Assembly (NCBI GenBank): GCA_946223075.1
Contig: CAMILZ010000012.1
Span: 4,047-68,046 of the forward strand
Direction: 5' to 3'
DNA: 64,000 nucleotides
Source: an uncultured Dermabacteraceae bacterium
GTDB lineage: Bacteria > Actinomycetota > Actinomycetes > Actinomycetales > Dermabacteraceae
The notes beneath the pieces are model-generated. The model was not told the DNA's origin. It saw only the letters and a program-made list of their open reading frames with translations, and did no database searches. Positions 24,868-33,802 of this stretch are shown here, piece by piece. Position 1 is the stretch's first letter, and each line of letters begins with the position of its first letter. Both the position numbers and the translations under genes were made by a program.

Positions 24868-25857
24868 TCAGATCCCTTCCGCGATGATGTTGGCGATCTG
24901 CTCGCGGGTGTACCACTCGTCGTTGGAATCGGAACGGAAAGCGAAGCCAGCCTCGACTGGTTCGGCATCGGCCGGGGTCTCGTAGCCCCAGGTCGCGAGG
25001 TCCGGCTGGATGATGAAGTACTTGCCACCGGCGATCTTGACGGCTCGGCGGCCTTCCTCGGGGCTGATCATTTCCTCGTGGAGCTTTTCACCGGGACGCA
25101 GGCCAACGTCCACGAGTTCCGCACCCGGAACAACGGCGTGCGCGAGATCGACGACCTTCATCGACGGGATGCGGGGAACGAGCAGTTCGCCGCCCTGCAT
25201 GAATTCGAAGGATTCGGTCACCATCTTCACGGCCTGAGGCAGGGTGATGAAGAAGCGCGTGCAGCGCAGATCCGTGATCGGAAGGGGCTTGCCCTCTTCG
25301 CCGAGCTTGCGGAAGAACGGAATCACCGAGCCGCGCGATCCCATGACGTTGCCGTAGCGAACAACGGAGAAGCGGGTGGGGTAGGCGGCCGCGTAGTGGT
25401 TGCCGCAAATGAAGAGCTTGTCGGCCGTGAGCTTGGTGGCGCCGTAGAGGTTGATGGGGCTCGAGGCCTTGTCAGTGGAGAGTGCCACGACCTTCTTCAC
25501 GCCCGCGTCGATCGACGCTTCGATCACGTTCTGGCTTCCCAGAATGTTGGTCTTCACGAACTCGAAGGGGTTGTATTCGGCTGTATCGACCTGCTTGAGC
25601 GCGGCGGCGTGCACCACGTAGTCCACGCCGTGCAGGGCGCGGCGAAGGCGCTTTTCGTCGCGAATGTCGCCGATGAACCAGCGCAGGCGCGGGTCGTTGT
25701 TGAACTGGTTTCGAACCTCGTACTGCTTGAGTTCATCGCGGGAGAAAATTACCACGCGGCGGGGGTCGTGATTTTCGAGCACCTCTTTGAGGAATGCTTT
25801 ACCGAAGGAGCCGGTTCCACCGGTGATGAGGATGGATGAACCGCTGAGGATCGACAT
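24868..25857 (-). CDS. pseB: UDP-GlcNAc 4,6-dehydratase (5-inverting), PseB
   Basis: 329 residues from ATG 25857, preceded by AAAGAGA. Rossmann motif ILITGGTGSFGKAF at the N-terminus, then FSRDELKQYEVRNQF and GDIRDEKRL. The catalytic region reads ALKQVDTAEYNPFEFVKTN and STDKASSPINLYGATKLTADKLF. PseB removes water from UDP-GlcNAc and inverts C5, the committed step to pseudaminic acid. It is the first gene of a leftward pair with pseC, and divergent from the PseF-like gene across a strongly palindromic region. Confidence 0.9.
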   Translation of the reverse strand: MSILSGSSILITGGTGSFGKAFLKEVLENHDPRRVVIFSRDELKQYEVRNQFNNDPRLRWFIGDIRDEKRLRRALHGVDYVVHAAALKQVDTAEYNPFEFVKTNILGSQNVIEASIDAGVKKVVALSTDKASSPINLYGATKLTADKLFICGNHYAAAYPTRFSVVRYGNVMGSRGSVIPFFRKLGEEGKPLPITDLRCTRFFITLPQAVKMVTESFEFMQGGELLVPRIPSMKVVDLAHAVVPGAELVDVGLRPGEKLHEEMISPEEGRRAVKIAGGKYFIIQPDLATWGYETPADAEPVEAGFAFRSDSNDEWYTREQIANIIAEGI

Positions 25858-25936
25858 TGAGATTCTCTTTCGTTGATCGATGTCCATGCGCGAGTTCGCC
25901 GTGCACGGCTGAGGTTTCCGCGACTCTCCTTGTCGC

Positions 25937-25974
25937 GCGTGCCATTATGGCACGCCGCTTGCTGAGCGTGCCAT
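25937..25974. promoter_or_regulatory. Palindromic operator between pseB and the PseF-like gene
   Basis: GCGTGCCATTATGGCACGC (25937-25955) is a perfect 19-bp palindrome with a single-base centre. After 10 nt comes a third half-site GCGTGCCAT (25966-25974), which ends 9 nt before the GTG start of the rightward gene. Placement in the 126-bp divergent gap fits a repressor or activator controlling both directions of the pseudaminic-acid locus. Confidence 0.7.
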
Positions 25975-25983
25975 GATTACACG

Positions 25984-26721
25984 GTGAGTACCAAGCGAAT
26001 CGTAGCCGTCATTCAAGCCCGCACGGGGTCGTCACGTTTGCCGCGAAAGGTGCTGCGCCCCCTCGCCGGCCGACCAGTGCTGGAGTGGATGGTCCGGGCT
26101 GCTCGCGAGGCTCGCGGGGTTGATGAGGTCGTGATCGCGACCTCCACGGCGAGCAACGACGATGAAGTCGAGGTTCTTGGCGAGCAGCTCGGCGTGAAGG
26201 TCGTGCGCGGCAGTGAAGACGATGTGCTTTCGCGGTTCATGCTGGCGATCGATGCCACCGACGCCGATGCGGTGGTGCGTTTGACCGCTGATTGCCCACT
26301 GTGCGACCCCAAGCTGATTTCCGCGATCGTGAGCATGTGGCGCGTGGATCCGAGCCTCGATTACGTGGCAACCACGCTCATTCGTACCCTTCCGCGAGGC
26401 CTCGATGTCGAGCTCGCCTCGCGCAGTGCGCTGCAGGTCGCCAATGAGGAAGCGGAAAGTTTCCACCGCATCCACGTCACGTCGTACCTGTACGACAGCA
26501 AGAGTGCGTTCCGCACGATGGGGCTCGTGGTGCAGCCTGCCGCGAACGATCTGCGCGTCACGTTGGATACTGCCGAGGACGGGGAGCTTCTCGATGCAGT
26601 CGTCGCTGAGCTCGGCGATCAACCCCCGGCGTGGCAGGACGTCGTGAATCTACTTCGTTCGCGCCCTGATATCACCCAGATCAACGCGAGTATCCGGCAA
26701 AAGAAGTTGGCGGACGGCTGA
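25984..26721 (+). CDS. pseF: Cytidylyltransferase, PseF-like (SpsF family)
   Basis: 245 residues from GTG 25984. Nucleotidyltransferase signature IVAVIQARTGSSRLPRKVLRPLAGRPVLEWMV, then VVRLTADCPLCDP with the metal-binding region. Within this locus the expected reaction is CTP plus pseudaminic acid to CMP-pseudaminic acid. The nearest-looking family is SpsF/CMP-KDO-synthetase-like rather than the shortest Campylobacter-type PseF, so the activity is inferred from context. It overlaps the PseG-PseH fusion gene at TGATG. Confidence 0.8.
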   Translation: MSTKRIVAVIQARTGSSRLPRKVLRPLAGRPVLEWMVRAAREARGVDEVVIATSTASNDDEVEVLGEQLGVKVVRGSEDDVLSRFMLAIDATDADAVVRLTADCPLCDPKLISAIVSMWRVDPSLDYVATTLIRTLPRGLDVELASRSALQVANEEAESFHRIHVTSYLYDSKSAFRTMGLVVQPAANDLRVTLDTAEDGELLDAVVAELGDQPPAWQDVVNLLRSRPDITQINASIRQKKLADG

Positions 26722-28220
26722 TGCACGTTCTTTTTCGCTGCGATGCGACCGATGGAGGCGGCATAGGGCACCTCGTCCGGGTTGTGTCGGTCGCCGGTGC
26801 CGCCGTGAACGCGGGGCATTCGGTGTGTGTCGCCGGTGACATCCAGTCACCTCTTGCGCGGCAGCTGGTCGAAGAGGCGCAACTGACGGTGGTGCCCGCG
26901 TCGGGTGACCTTGGCGTACTCGCGGCAGAGCATGGCGCCTCGATCGTGCACGTAGATGACTACAAGGTGGGAAACGAGGCCCTGGAGCAGGTGCGGGCCG
27001 CCGGAGCGCTTCTTTCCTCGATGGAGGACGGCAGTTACGGGCGGCGCGATGCCGATCTCGTCGTCGATTCGACGATCGGCGCGGAGTTCACTGAGCGCGG
27101 GCGCGCGCCGCGGGGGCGCGTGCTGCGAGGAATCGTCTACGCGCCGATGCGCCCGCAGGTGCTCGCTGCCCGGCACAAACGCGAACACGACTTCGCCCCC
27201 TCACCGGTCCCGCGCGCCCTGATCGTGATGGGCGGCACCGACGCAACGGGCGCAGCCGCTACGATCGCGAGCCTCTGCGCCGACCTCTCTCGCAACATCG
27301 AGCTCACGGTGATCGCCCCCAAGCGCCACTGGGAGGCTGTCGCGGAAGCAGCGGGGCCGAGTGTGCAGTTGCTCGAGCCAACGCCCGCGTTCCTCGAGAT
27401 TGCTTCCACGATGGATTTCGTGGTGAGTGCTTCCGGCACGAGTGCGTGGGAGCTGGCGTGCATCGGCGTTCCCACGCTGCTCGTGGCCGTTGTGGACAAC
27501 CAAAAGGCCGGATATGCCGCTGCTCTCGACGCGGGTATCGCGAGGGGCCTCGGCACGATTGACGAGATCCGCGCTCACCGTGCTGTAGCCGCGACCCACC
27601 TTGATTCCTACCTCGCGGCGCTCGCCGCGGGGACCGTCAGCACCCGCGAAGCGATGGCGAAGGTCGATGGCCGCGGCGCCGAGCGCATCGTGGAGGCCTG
27701 GGCCGAGGCCTTTGATGAGCGCCTCGCCGCGACCGTGAAAGGCGAGGCGGGCGCAGGCCCGGCGCTGAGGGTTCGCGATGCCTCGATGGACGACTGCCTT
27801 CCTCTTCTCCGCTGGCGAAACGACCCGGCAACGCGGGCGGTCTCTCGCACAACCGAGGCCGTTGGACTCGATGCTCACGCACCTTGGCTCGAACGCACAC
27901 TCGCGCGCGAGGACCGCGAGCTGTTCATCGCGCACACCTCGAATGGGCCGGTGGGCATGGTGCGGTTTGACGCCGATGGCTCCGCCTGGGAAGTGTCGAT
28001 CAACCTCGCACCGGAAACGCGAGGGCGCGGGCTCGCCCGAAAGGTTCTTTCGGAAGCGGAATCGCTCTTTTTCCGACGCCACCCGGGCTCGAGCGTGCTC
28101 GCATACGTGCGCGCCGATAACGCCCCGTCCATGCGCCTTTTCGATCGGGCCGGCTATGCGCCGTGGCCCGATCGAAACGAACCGGAGTTCGCGGCGTTCG
28201 TTAAATCAGATCCCAGCTGA
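26721..28220 (+). CDS. PseG-PseH fusion: UDP-sugar hydrolase plus GNAT N-acetyltransferase
   Basis: 499 residues. Residues 1 to about 335 are PseG-like (RCDATDGGGIGHLVRV start, VHVDDYKVG, VMGGTDATGAA, VSASGTSAWELACIGVPTLLVAVVDNQ), which removes UDP from the acetylated sugar. Residues about 349-499 are a GNAT domain (LRVRDASMDDCLPLLRWRNDPATR, INLAPETRGRGLARKVLSEAE, VRADNAPSMRLFDRAGY), the PseH role of N-acetylating C4 before hydrolysis. Two consecutive steps are therefore joined in one chain, in reverse pathway order. The 3' end overlaps the convergent pseI by 20 bp. Confidence 0.87.
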   Translation: MHVLFRCDATDGGGIGHLVRVVSVAGAAVNAGHSVCVAGDIQSPLARQLVEEAQLTVVPASGDLGVLAAEHGASIVHVDDYKVGNEALEQVRAAGALLSSMEDGSYGRRDADLVVDSTIGAEFTERGRAPRGRVLRGIVYAPMRPQVLAARHKREHDFAPSPVPRALIVMGGTDATGAAATIASLCADLSRNIELTVIAPKRHWEAVAEAAGPSVQLLEPTPAFLEIASTMDFVVSASGTSAWELACIGVPTLLVAVVDNQKAGYAAALDAGIARGLGTIDEIRAHRAVAATHLDSYLAALAAGTVSTREAMAKVDGRGAERIVEAWAEAFDERLAATVKGEAGAGPALRVRDASMDDCLPLLRWRNDPATRAVSRTTEAVGLDAHAPWLERTLAREDRELFIAHTSNGPVGMVRFDADGSAWEVSINLAPETRGRGLARKVLSEAESLFFRRHPGSSVLAYVRADNAPSMRLFDRAGYAPWPDRNEPEFAAFVKSDPS

Positions 28221-29271
28221 GCGCGGTTCCCTTAGCGGCGTCGGCACGGAAGGTGCGGCCCATGACCGTATCGAAGTAGCGGGGTTCGAGGCCGCCGGCG
28301 GGGCGAATCGAGCGCACGTTCTTCTCGGTGACGATGTCGCCTGCGCGAACATCCTCGACCACGTACAGGGAGCGGCGAAGGCGCTGGCTCTCCGCCTCGC
28401 TCGCCACGGGGCCGATGTGCACATCGCCGATCGCGAGCCACGCTGCGTAGGACTCGTCGACAAGCGCCTTGAGCTCCTCGGGTTCGAGGGAGAAGTCGGA
28501 GTCGACTCCGCCGTCGGCGCGACGCAGGGTGACGTGCTTTTCCAAGATTGAGGCACCGAAGGCTACGGCAGCGACGCTCACGCCGATGCCCTTGGTGTGG
28601 TCGGAAAGACCGCTCACGACGTTCCAGGTTTCGCGCAGAACCTCGATGGTGCGCAGGTTCGAGGCGTCCGCGGTTGCCGGGTAGGAGGACGTGCAGCCAA
28701 GAACGGCGATGTTGTCGTTGCCCTCAGCGCGAATCGTGGCCACGGCGAGGTCTATGTCGGCGGCATTCGCGGCACCCGAGGAAAGAATGATCGGCTTACC
28801 CGTGCGCGCCACGGTGCGCAGAAGCGGAATATCGCCAATTTCAAGGGAGGCGATCTTGTAGAGCTCAACGTCGAGGTCTTCGAGAAGATCCACGGCGGTG
28901 GCATCGAACGGACTCGAGAACGGCACTAGGCCGTGTTCGCGAGCGCGCTCGAAGATCGCCTCGTGCCATTCCCACGGGGTGTGCGCTTCTTGGTACAGGC
29001 TGTAGAGATTGCGCCCGCCCCACAGGTCGTGGTCGGCGCTGATTTGGAAGGCGGGGCCATCGGCGTCGATCGTGATCGTGTCGGCCGTGTAGGTCTGAAG
29101 TTTGACCGCGGGGGCGCCGCTTTCGGCAATCGCATCGACGATCGCGAGGGCTCGGCCGAGATCGCCGTTGTGATTCCCGGACATTTCCGCAGCCACGAAG
29201 GGGCGGTGTCCGTGACCAATCGTGTGGTTGTTGAGTGTGAATGTTTTGGGTGCGGTCTGCTGTCGCGACAT
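28201..29271 (-). CDS. pseI: Pseudaminic acid synthase (PseI, NeuB family)
   Basis: 356 residues from ATG 29271; ATG 29283 is possible and neither has a strong ribosome site. The NeuB TIM barrel is clear: FVAAEMSGNHNGDLGRALAIVDAIAESGAPAVKLQTYT, GLVPFSSPFDATAVDLLE, KIASLEIGDIPLL, SLYQEAHTPWEWH. A SAF-like C-terminal domain follows (RRSLYVVEDVRAGDIVTEKNV, SIRPAGGLEPRYFDTVMGR). It condenses the 6-deoxy-AltdiNAc sugar with phosphoenolpyruvate. It is the last gene of a leftward run of glycan-assembly genes and is convergent with the PseG-PseH gene. Confidence 0.9.
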   Translation of the reverse strand: MSRQQTAPKTFTLNNHTIGHGHRPFVAAEMSGNHNGDLGRALAIVDAIAESGAPAVKLQTYTADTITIDADGPAFQISADHDLWGGRNLYSLYQEAHTPWEWHEAIFERAREHGLVPFSSPFDATAVDLLEDLDVELYKIASLEIGDIPLLRTVARTGKPIILSSGAANAADIDLAVATIRAEGNDNIAVLGCTSSYPATADASNLRTIEVLRETWNVVSGLSDHTKGIGVSVAAVAFGASILEKHVTLRRADGGVDSDFSLEPEELKALVDESYAAWLAIGDVHIGPVASEAESQRLRRSLYVVEDVRAGDIVTEKNVRSIRPAGGLEPRYFDTVMGRTFRADAAKGTALSWDLI

Positions 29272-29304
29272 AGCCCCGATCATACAGTTGCAGATCGAGG
29301 AGTT

Positions 29305-30333
29305 CTAAGACTCGCGATCCGGCGCGAGGTGCTTGGCGGTGAGAGGCGCGGGCAAGCGATCGGTCTCCGGTAGCTTCGGCAGGGGGCTGGGCAAATGACT
29401 GAGGGGATGCTTGAGGAACGCCAAGGGGGAGTTGTGGGACCCCGCGTCTTGGGCGCCGTCGGGCCGCTTGACGATCCCGAGCACCGCCCCCGCCTTTCGA
29501 AGTGGCGCCCCGCCCCAATAGTCGAACCAGGGCCTTACCCGCCGTTTTTCCCATCCGAGCAACTTGCGAAGCTCGGCTGGCTCGCGCATATTGTCGATGC
29601 CCAATTCTGCGAGCGCGATGCTTTCACGCTGCCCGGCCGCAGAGGCATCGAAAAACTCGGGCCACACCTCTTGTGTGCGTGTGGAAACACTCGTACCAAG
29701 GGAGCCGACAGTCACGGGAGGGCCGTATATCTCGGTTGGAGTACCCTCGGCCGCGGCGTAGACCACGGCCGTGGAAAGCTGGTTCGACACCACGCGGTTC
29801 GCCGCGCGAGCGAGGGAGAGAATGCGGCCGAGAAAGTTCGGGTCGCGCCTATCGCCAGCGCTTACCACGTCATGGCCGTGCTCGCGCCACAAGCCCACGG
29901 TTGCGGGATCGGCCAGGTCTTCAGGGTGCACGCACACCACGGCGGGACCTTCTCGGCGCGCGAGCTCTTTCGCAAAACCGTCGTTGGCCTCATCGATTCT
30001 CACGAGGCGCGTGGAGTGCACGGGGAAAGCCACCGTTTTTCCGAGTGGCTTGACCGGAACGCCCTGCGTGAGGGCGCTCAGGTACAGCCACGGCGAGCCG
30101 ATCGCCGTGGTGGGGAACTCGTCGCTCCCCGGATCCCACGCGCGGGAATGGTGGCTCCACACGAGGCGGCGGGCTGTGCGGGGGAGTGTCGCGAAGTCGG
30201 AAAAATGTACGAGCGTGGGCGAGGCCACGGTCCAACCGTGCTGCACCAAACCGTTGATGTGCCTCACCGTTGGCTCGCCGACATAGCGCGCGAGTGCGGC
30301 GCTGTGCCCGTAGTAGTGATTTTGGATGTCCAT
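29305..30333 (-). CDS. Putative GT-B-like glycan biosynthesis protein
   Basis: 342 residues from ATG 30333, 5 nt after the stop of the large glycosyltransferase gene. Not confidently assigned. It starts MDIQNHYYGHSAALARYVG and contains RHINGLVQHGW, VCVHPEDLADPATVGLWREHGHDVVSAGDRRDPNFLGR and NRVVSNQLSTAVVYAAAEGTPTEIYGPPV. The last reads like the nucleotide-binding half of a GT-B fold, where a conserved S/T-x-A/S-x-Y segment limits access. A Pro/Leu-rich basic tail ends the chain. Position between pseI and two glycosyltransferases suggests transfer or polymer modification using the CMP-sugar. Confidence 0.55.
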   Translation of the reverse strand: MDIQNHYYGHSAALARYVGEPTVRHINGLVQHGWTVASPTLVHFSDFATLPRTARRLVWSHHSRAWDPGSDEFPTTAIGSPWLYLSALTQGVPVKPLGKTVAFPVHSTRLVRIDEANDGFAKELARREGPAVVCVHPEDLADPATVGLWREHGHDVVSAGDRRDPNFLGRILSLARAANRVVSNQLSTAVVYAAAEGTPTEIYGPPVTVGSLGTSVSTRTQEVWPEFFDASAAGQRESIALAELGIDNMREPAELRKLLGWEKRRVRPWFDYWGGAPLRKAGAVLGIVKRPDGAQDAGSHNSPLAFLKHPLSHLPSPLPKLPETDRLPAPLTAKHLAPDRES

Positions 30334-30338
30334 GGACG

Positions 30339-33300
30339 TTACGCGAAGATCTGATGCCGCGATTCGGGAACCGTGAAGGGCACCAGATCGGCGGGGGAAT
30401 GGGCGAGGCGGAACAGGCCCGATTCCACGTCCTGGAGCGTCTCTTCGTAACCGGGAACTTCGATCACGAAGGTGGGTTTGCCGAGCGCGGCCGATTCCCA
30501 CAGCGAGGTGGAGAACGTGCCGACACTCATGTGGGACTTGCTCACGGTAACGAGGGTGTTCTCGGTGGCGATATCGACCTTGCCCTCGAGTCCTGCGGCG
30601 GCGATTTCTTTTCCGATGATGGCGCGCTGTGCCGGGTGGGGCGCGATCACGATTGAAAGCTCGGGTCGTTGCTCGACGATCTGCTTCACGAAGGCGAGGA
30701 TCCGTCGGAGAACACGCGGTTGCGAAACCACGCACACGTCCCAGCAGGGCTCGGCATCGCCGACGGCTGCCCGCGCGGCCTCAAAGTCGCTCTGTTCGCG
30801 AGGCACGATCACGCTTTCGCGGTACACGTTGGTGCGCTCGGCCCACATCTTGGACCATGCGTGGAAGCGGGTCGCGCCGTAGTGCGGGGTATCCCCGAAC
30901 CAGAAGCTCGGCGCGTAGCGGCTCGTGAGCGCGTATTGGATGTCGCCCACGAGTGCACCGGAGCGCTGTGCGGCGTGCACGATGCCCGCTCGCCAGTGAC
31001 TCGAGGCGATCATGACTTCCTCGGGCTGCACGCGCTCGAAGACCGGGGTGAAGAAGTCCCGTTCGAGCTGGAACTTCGCGAGGCGATTGCGCAAGTGATC
31101 GCCGAGGTCCACGCGCATGTCGAATGCTTTGCTGAGCGCTTCCTCGAAGGGGCGTGCGTCGACTTCCGGTACCCGCAGGTGGGACCAGCGCTGGCGCCAG
31201 TGGCGGCTCCACTCCGTGAACTCGGCGAAGGGATACACGAGGGGGGAGTCCTCAACCCCGGGGTAACCATTGGCGTCGGCTTGGACCACGAACAGGGTGT
31301 TGTCGTTGACGAACGGGGCGGTGCGGTACCCGCTCTGCCCGCGGCGCACGTAGTCGAACACCACGGTCTTCGCGTGCGGGGCCGTCGTGAGACGCTTCGG
31401 GCCGTCGTAACCGGCCTTCACCGTGGTACCGATCGCATCCGCGGCTCCCCACAGGCCGAGTGCCTCCGCGAGCTGAATCACGAGGGCGGAGCGACCGAGT
31501 TCCCACAGGTAGTCACCGCTTCTGGTGGTGATGTCGAAAAGGCCGAATTCGCGTTCGGCTTCGCACAGGCGATCAAAGAATTCGCCGTAGGTGAAGGGGG
31601 AGGAGACGGTGCGGGTCGAAAGCCCGTCCCGGAGCCTCACCTGGTCGTATTCGCCTCGCATGAGCACCGAAGGGGCGTGCGTGAGGGTGCCGGCCTTGAC
31701 CTCAACGGCGCCGGCGGTGTTCACCGGGGTGCCAAAGTTATCGGTGCCGCCGGTCACCGGGAACCAGGGGTGCGTGCCGATCTCGCGATGGGGGGCAATG
31801 GGCTCCTTGACGGCAACGGCATTGCGCAGCAACTTCATGCCCGATCCCGCATACGACTTCGCGATGTTCGTCGCGCTCGTCAAAACCTTGTTGGAGAGGC
31901 CCAGCGTTTTGCCAAATTCACGAAGTCCGTTGCTGAGGCCACCGTCGGCCTTAGCGGGCCGAGCTGAACCGGCCGGTGCTGAATTTACCTCCGGCTCACT
32001 CACCTCCGCGGTTTTTGCGGGCGGGGTTGGGTTGGTTGCGGGGGTGGTGGGCGTGATCGACTGGATGGGTTGGTCTTTCGTGCCCGACGCTTGCAGGTGT
32101 TTTTTGAGTTCCGTGGCGACCTGGCGTGCCTTCCACGAGACGGCCTCGGCGCCTTTGTCAACAAAGCTTGCGAGGGCTTTTGGCGTGGTCGACCACGACA
32201 CGTGCTGGGCTCCGCCCTGGGCGGCGTGCAGAACATCCACGGGGGTGTAATCGGCATCGCGGCGCAAGTGCCCAAAAATCTTGAGCTCGTGACGAGTCGT
32301 GGTGTGTCCGAGGTAGTGGCGTTCCTTCGAACCGGGTGCCGGGGCGTAGGAGATGGCTTCTTTGCCGAAGGCGGGGAACTGAATCAGAGTCTCGCGCGTG
32401 GCCTTCCCGGTTTTTTCTCGCTTAGACGTGCGCTGCTTGACCGTTGGTGTTGTCACGCGTTCGGAGTTATCGATCTGCACATCGTGCAGTGGAGCATCGC
32501 CCGTGACGGTGATGTGGTGGTAGCGCGAAAGTCTCCGCCACTTCACCCGGTGGCTGACCTGCTCTGTGGAGATGGGTTCCTCGCCGCTCACAGCGAAGGC
32601 TTCGGTGAGGTCAATCGACCTTCCGTGGGGGCCGAGGAATTCTTCGTAGCGCTTGCCCACCGCTTCTTGCGAGAAGTGCGCGTCGTAGCGCTCGCGGCCC
32701 GCGGCACCGAAACGCTTGCGCATGGAAGCATCGGCACTCAGTTCGCCGAGCCGCTCCGCGAGGAGGTCAACATCGAGCAAGGGAATCAGGAAGCCACTGC
32801 GGCCATCCTCGATGGCTTCTCGTGCGCCGAAGTCAAAGTCGTAGGCGACCACGGGCAGCGAATGGCTCATCGACTCGAGCAGGGGATAGGGGAAACCCTC
32901 GGAAAGCGAGGTCATGAGCACGATGTCCGCTTCGGAGTACACGTCCTGTTCGGATCCGTACCCGCAAATGTTCACGCGGTCGGTGAGCCCGAGCTGTGCG
33001 ATTTCCTCGCGCACAGCGCTTACGTAGGGGTTGAGCGGGTGCGCCGAGCCCCAAAGGCTAAGCCGCACTGAATCATCATTGATCTTCGCGAGGGCGCGCA
33101 CGGCATCCAACTGGTTCTTGCGGTGTTGCAGGGATGCCGGGAGCACGATGTTGACGCCCTCGTGTGCCACGCGCGGAATCGCCGTTTTCCCTTCGCCGGG
33201 GAAGTTCGGGATGAACACGACGTTGGATTCGCCGAAAAGGTCGAGGAACTGCGCGCGTAGGCCATCGGCCACGGTCTGCAATCGGTCGATGCTGCGGCGC

Positions 33301-33776
33301 ACCGACTTCAGGGGCTCCCACAGCTCCTTGTGGTGGGCGTAGTCGCCGTGAATCTGGAGAACGGTTTTCGGGTGACGCTCGGCGTCTCCGAGCGCGTATT
33401 GGAAGGCGAGAACCTGGGCGGGGTTCGTGAACACGATCGTGTCGTTCTCGTCGAGCACGTCGTTGAGCTGACGCAGAACCGCGACCTGGTTGGCGGTGAA
33501 GGAAAAGCGCAGGGCACCCAAATTTCCCGAGTACTCGGGGTAGACGCCGCGGTGAAGGAGGGAGCCGCCGTCAGCCGGCAGTGCTCGCACGGTAAAGGCA
33601 GGAATGGACTCATTCAAGGGCCACGTTGGCAGCATTCGCTCCCACACGTTGCCGCCGCCCAGAAAGGCCATCACCGCGACGGGGTAGCCCGTTTGATGCA
33701 GGCCGTTCGCGAGCTGCACCACCGATTTGTGGTAACCCGTTGGCCCCGCCAACTCGTTCGTACAAATCAGAATCAT
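30339..33776 (-). CDS. Giant bifunctional glycosyltransferase: GT4 domain plus a C-terminal capsule-polymerase-like domain
   Basis: 1145 residues. Residues 1 to about 385 form a GT-B retaining glycosyltransferase of family-4 type (TNELAGPTGYHKSVVQLANGLH, VFIPNFPGEGKTAIPR, VLPASLQHRKNQLDAVRAL, the E-x7-E region SLSEGFPYPLLES). A middle section of about 300 residues is low in recognisable features and Lys/Pro/Thr-rich in part. The C-terminal third (FGLFDITTRSGDYLWELGRSALVIQLAEALGL, then VCVVSQPRVLRRILAFVKQIVEQRP, IVIAPHPAQRAIIGKEIAAAGLEG, MSVGTFSTSLWESAALGKPTFVIEVPG) looks like a TagF/capsule-type second GT-B unit. Two active sites suggest it builds a disaccharide-repeat or phosphodiester-linked surface polymer. 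Fusion boundaries are estimated. Confidence 0.72.
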   Translation of the reverse strand: MILICTNELAGPTGYHKSVVQLANGLHQTGYPVAVMAFLGGGNVWERMLPTWPLNESIPAFTVRALPADGGSLLHRGVYPEYSGNLGALRFSFTANQVAVLRQLNDVLDENDTIVFTNPAQVLAFQYALGDAERHPKTVLQIHGDYAHHKELWEPLKSVRRSIDRLQTVADGLRAQFLDLFGESNVVFIPNFPGEGKTAIPRVAHEGVNIVLPASLQHRKNQLDAVRALAKINDDSVRLSLWGSAHPLNPYVSAVREEIAQLGLTDRVNICGYGSEQDVYSEADIVLMTSLSEGFPYPLLESMSHSLPVVAYDFDFGAREAIEDGRSGFLIPLLDVDLLAERLGELSADASMRKRFGAAGRERYDAHFSQEAVGKRYEEFLGPHGRSIDLTEAFAVSGEEPISTEQVSHRVKWRRLSRYHHITVTGDAPLHDVQIDNSERVTTPTVKQRTSKREKTGKATRETLIQFPAFGKEAISYAPAPGSKERHYLGHTTTRHELKIFGHLRRDADYTPVDVLHAAQGGAQHVSWSTTPKALASFVDKGAEAVSWKARQVATELKKHLQASGTKDQPIQSITPTTPATNPTPPAKTAEVSEPEVNSAPAGSARPAKADGGLSNGLREFGKTLGLSNKVLTSATNIAKSYAGSGMKLLRNAVAVKEPIAPHREIGTHPWFPVTGGTDNFGTPVNTAGAVEVKAGTLTHAPSVLMRGEYDQVRLRDGLSTRTVSSPFTYGEFFDRLCEAEREFGLFDITTRSGDYLWELGRSALVIQLAEALGLWGAADAIGTTVKAGYDGPKRLTTAPHAKTVVFDYVRRGQSGYRTAPFVNDNTLFVVQADANGYPGVEDSPLVYPFAEFTEWSRHWRQRWSHLRVPEVDARPFEEALSKAFDMRVDLGDHLRNRLAKFQLERDFFTPVFERVQPEEVMIASSHWRAGIVHAAQRSGALVGDIQYALTSRYAPSFWFGDTPHYGATRFHAWSKMWAERTNVYRESVIVPREQSDFEAARAAVGDAEPCWDVCVVSQPRVLRRILAFVKQIVEQRPELSIVIAPHPAQRAIIGKEIAAAGLEGKVDIATENTLVTVSKSHMSVGTFSTSLWESAALGKPTFVIEVPGYEETLQDVESGLFRLAHSPADLVPFTVPESRHQIFA

Positions 33777-33802
33777 GTTTCGCTACCTACCCATGCGGTG
33801 TT

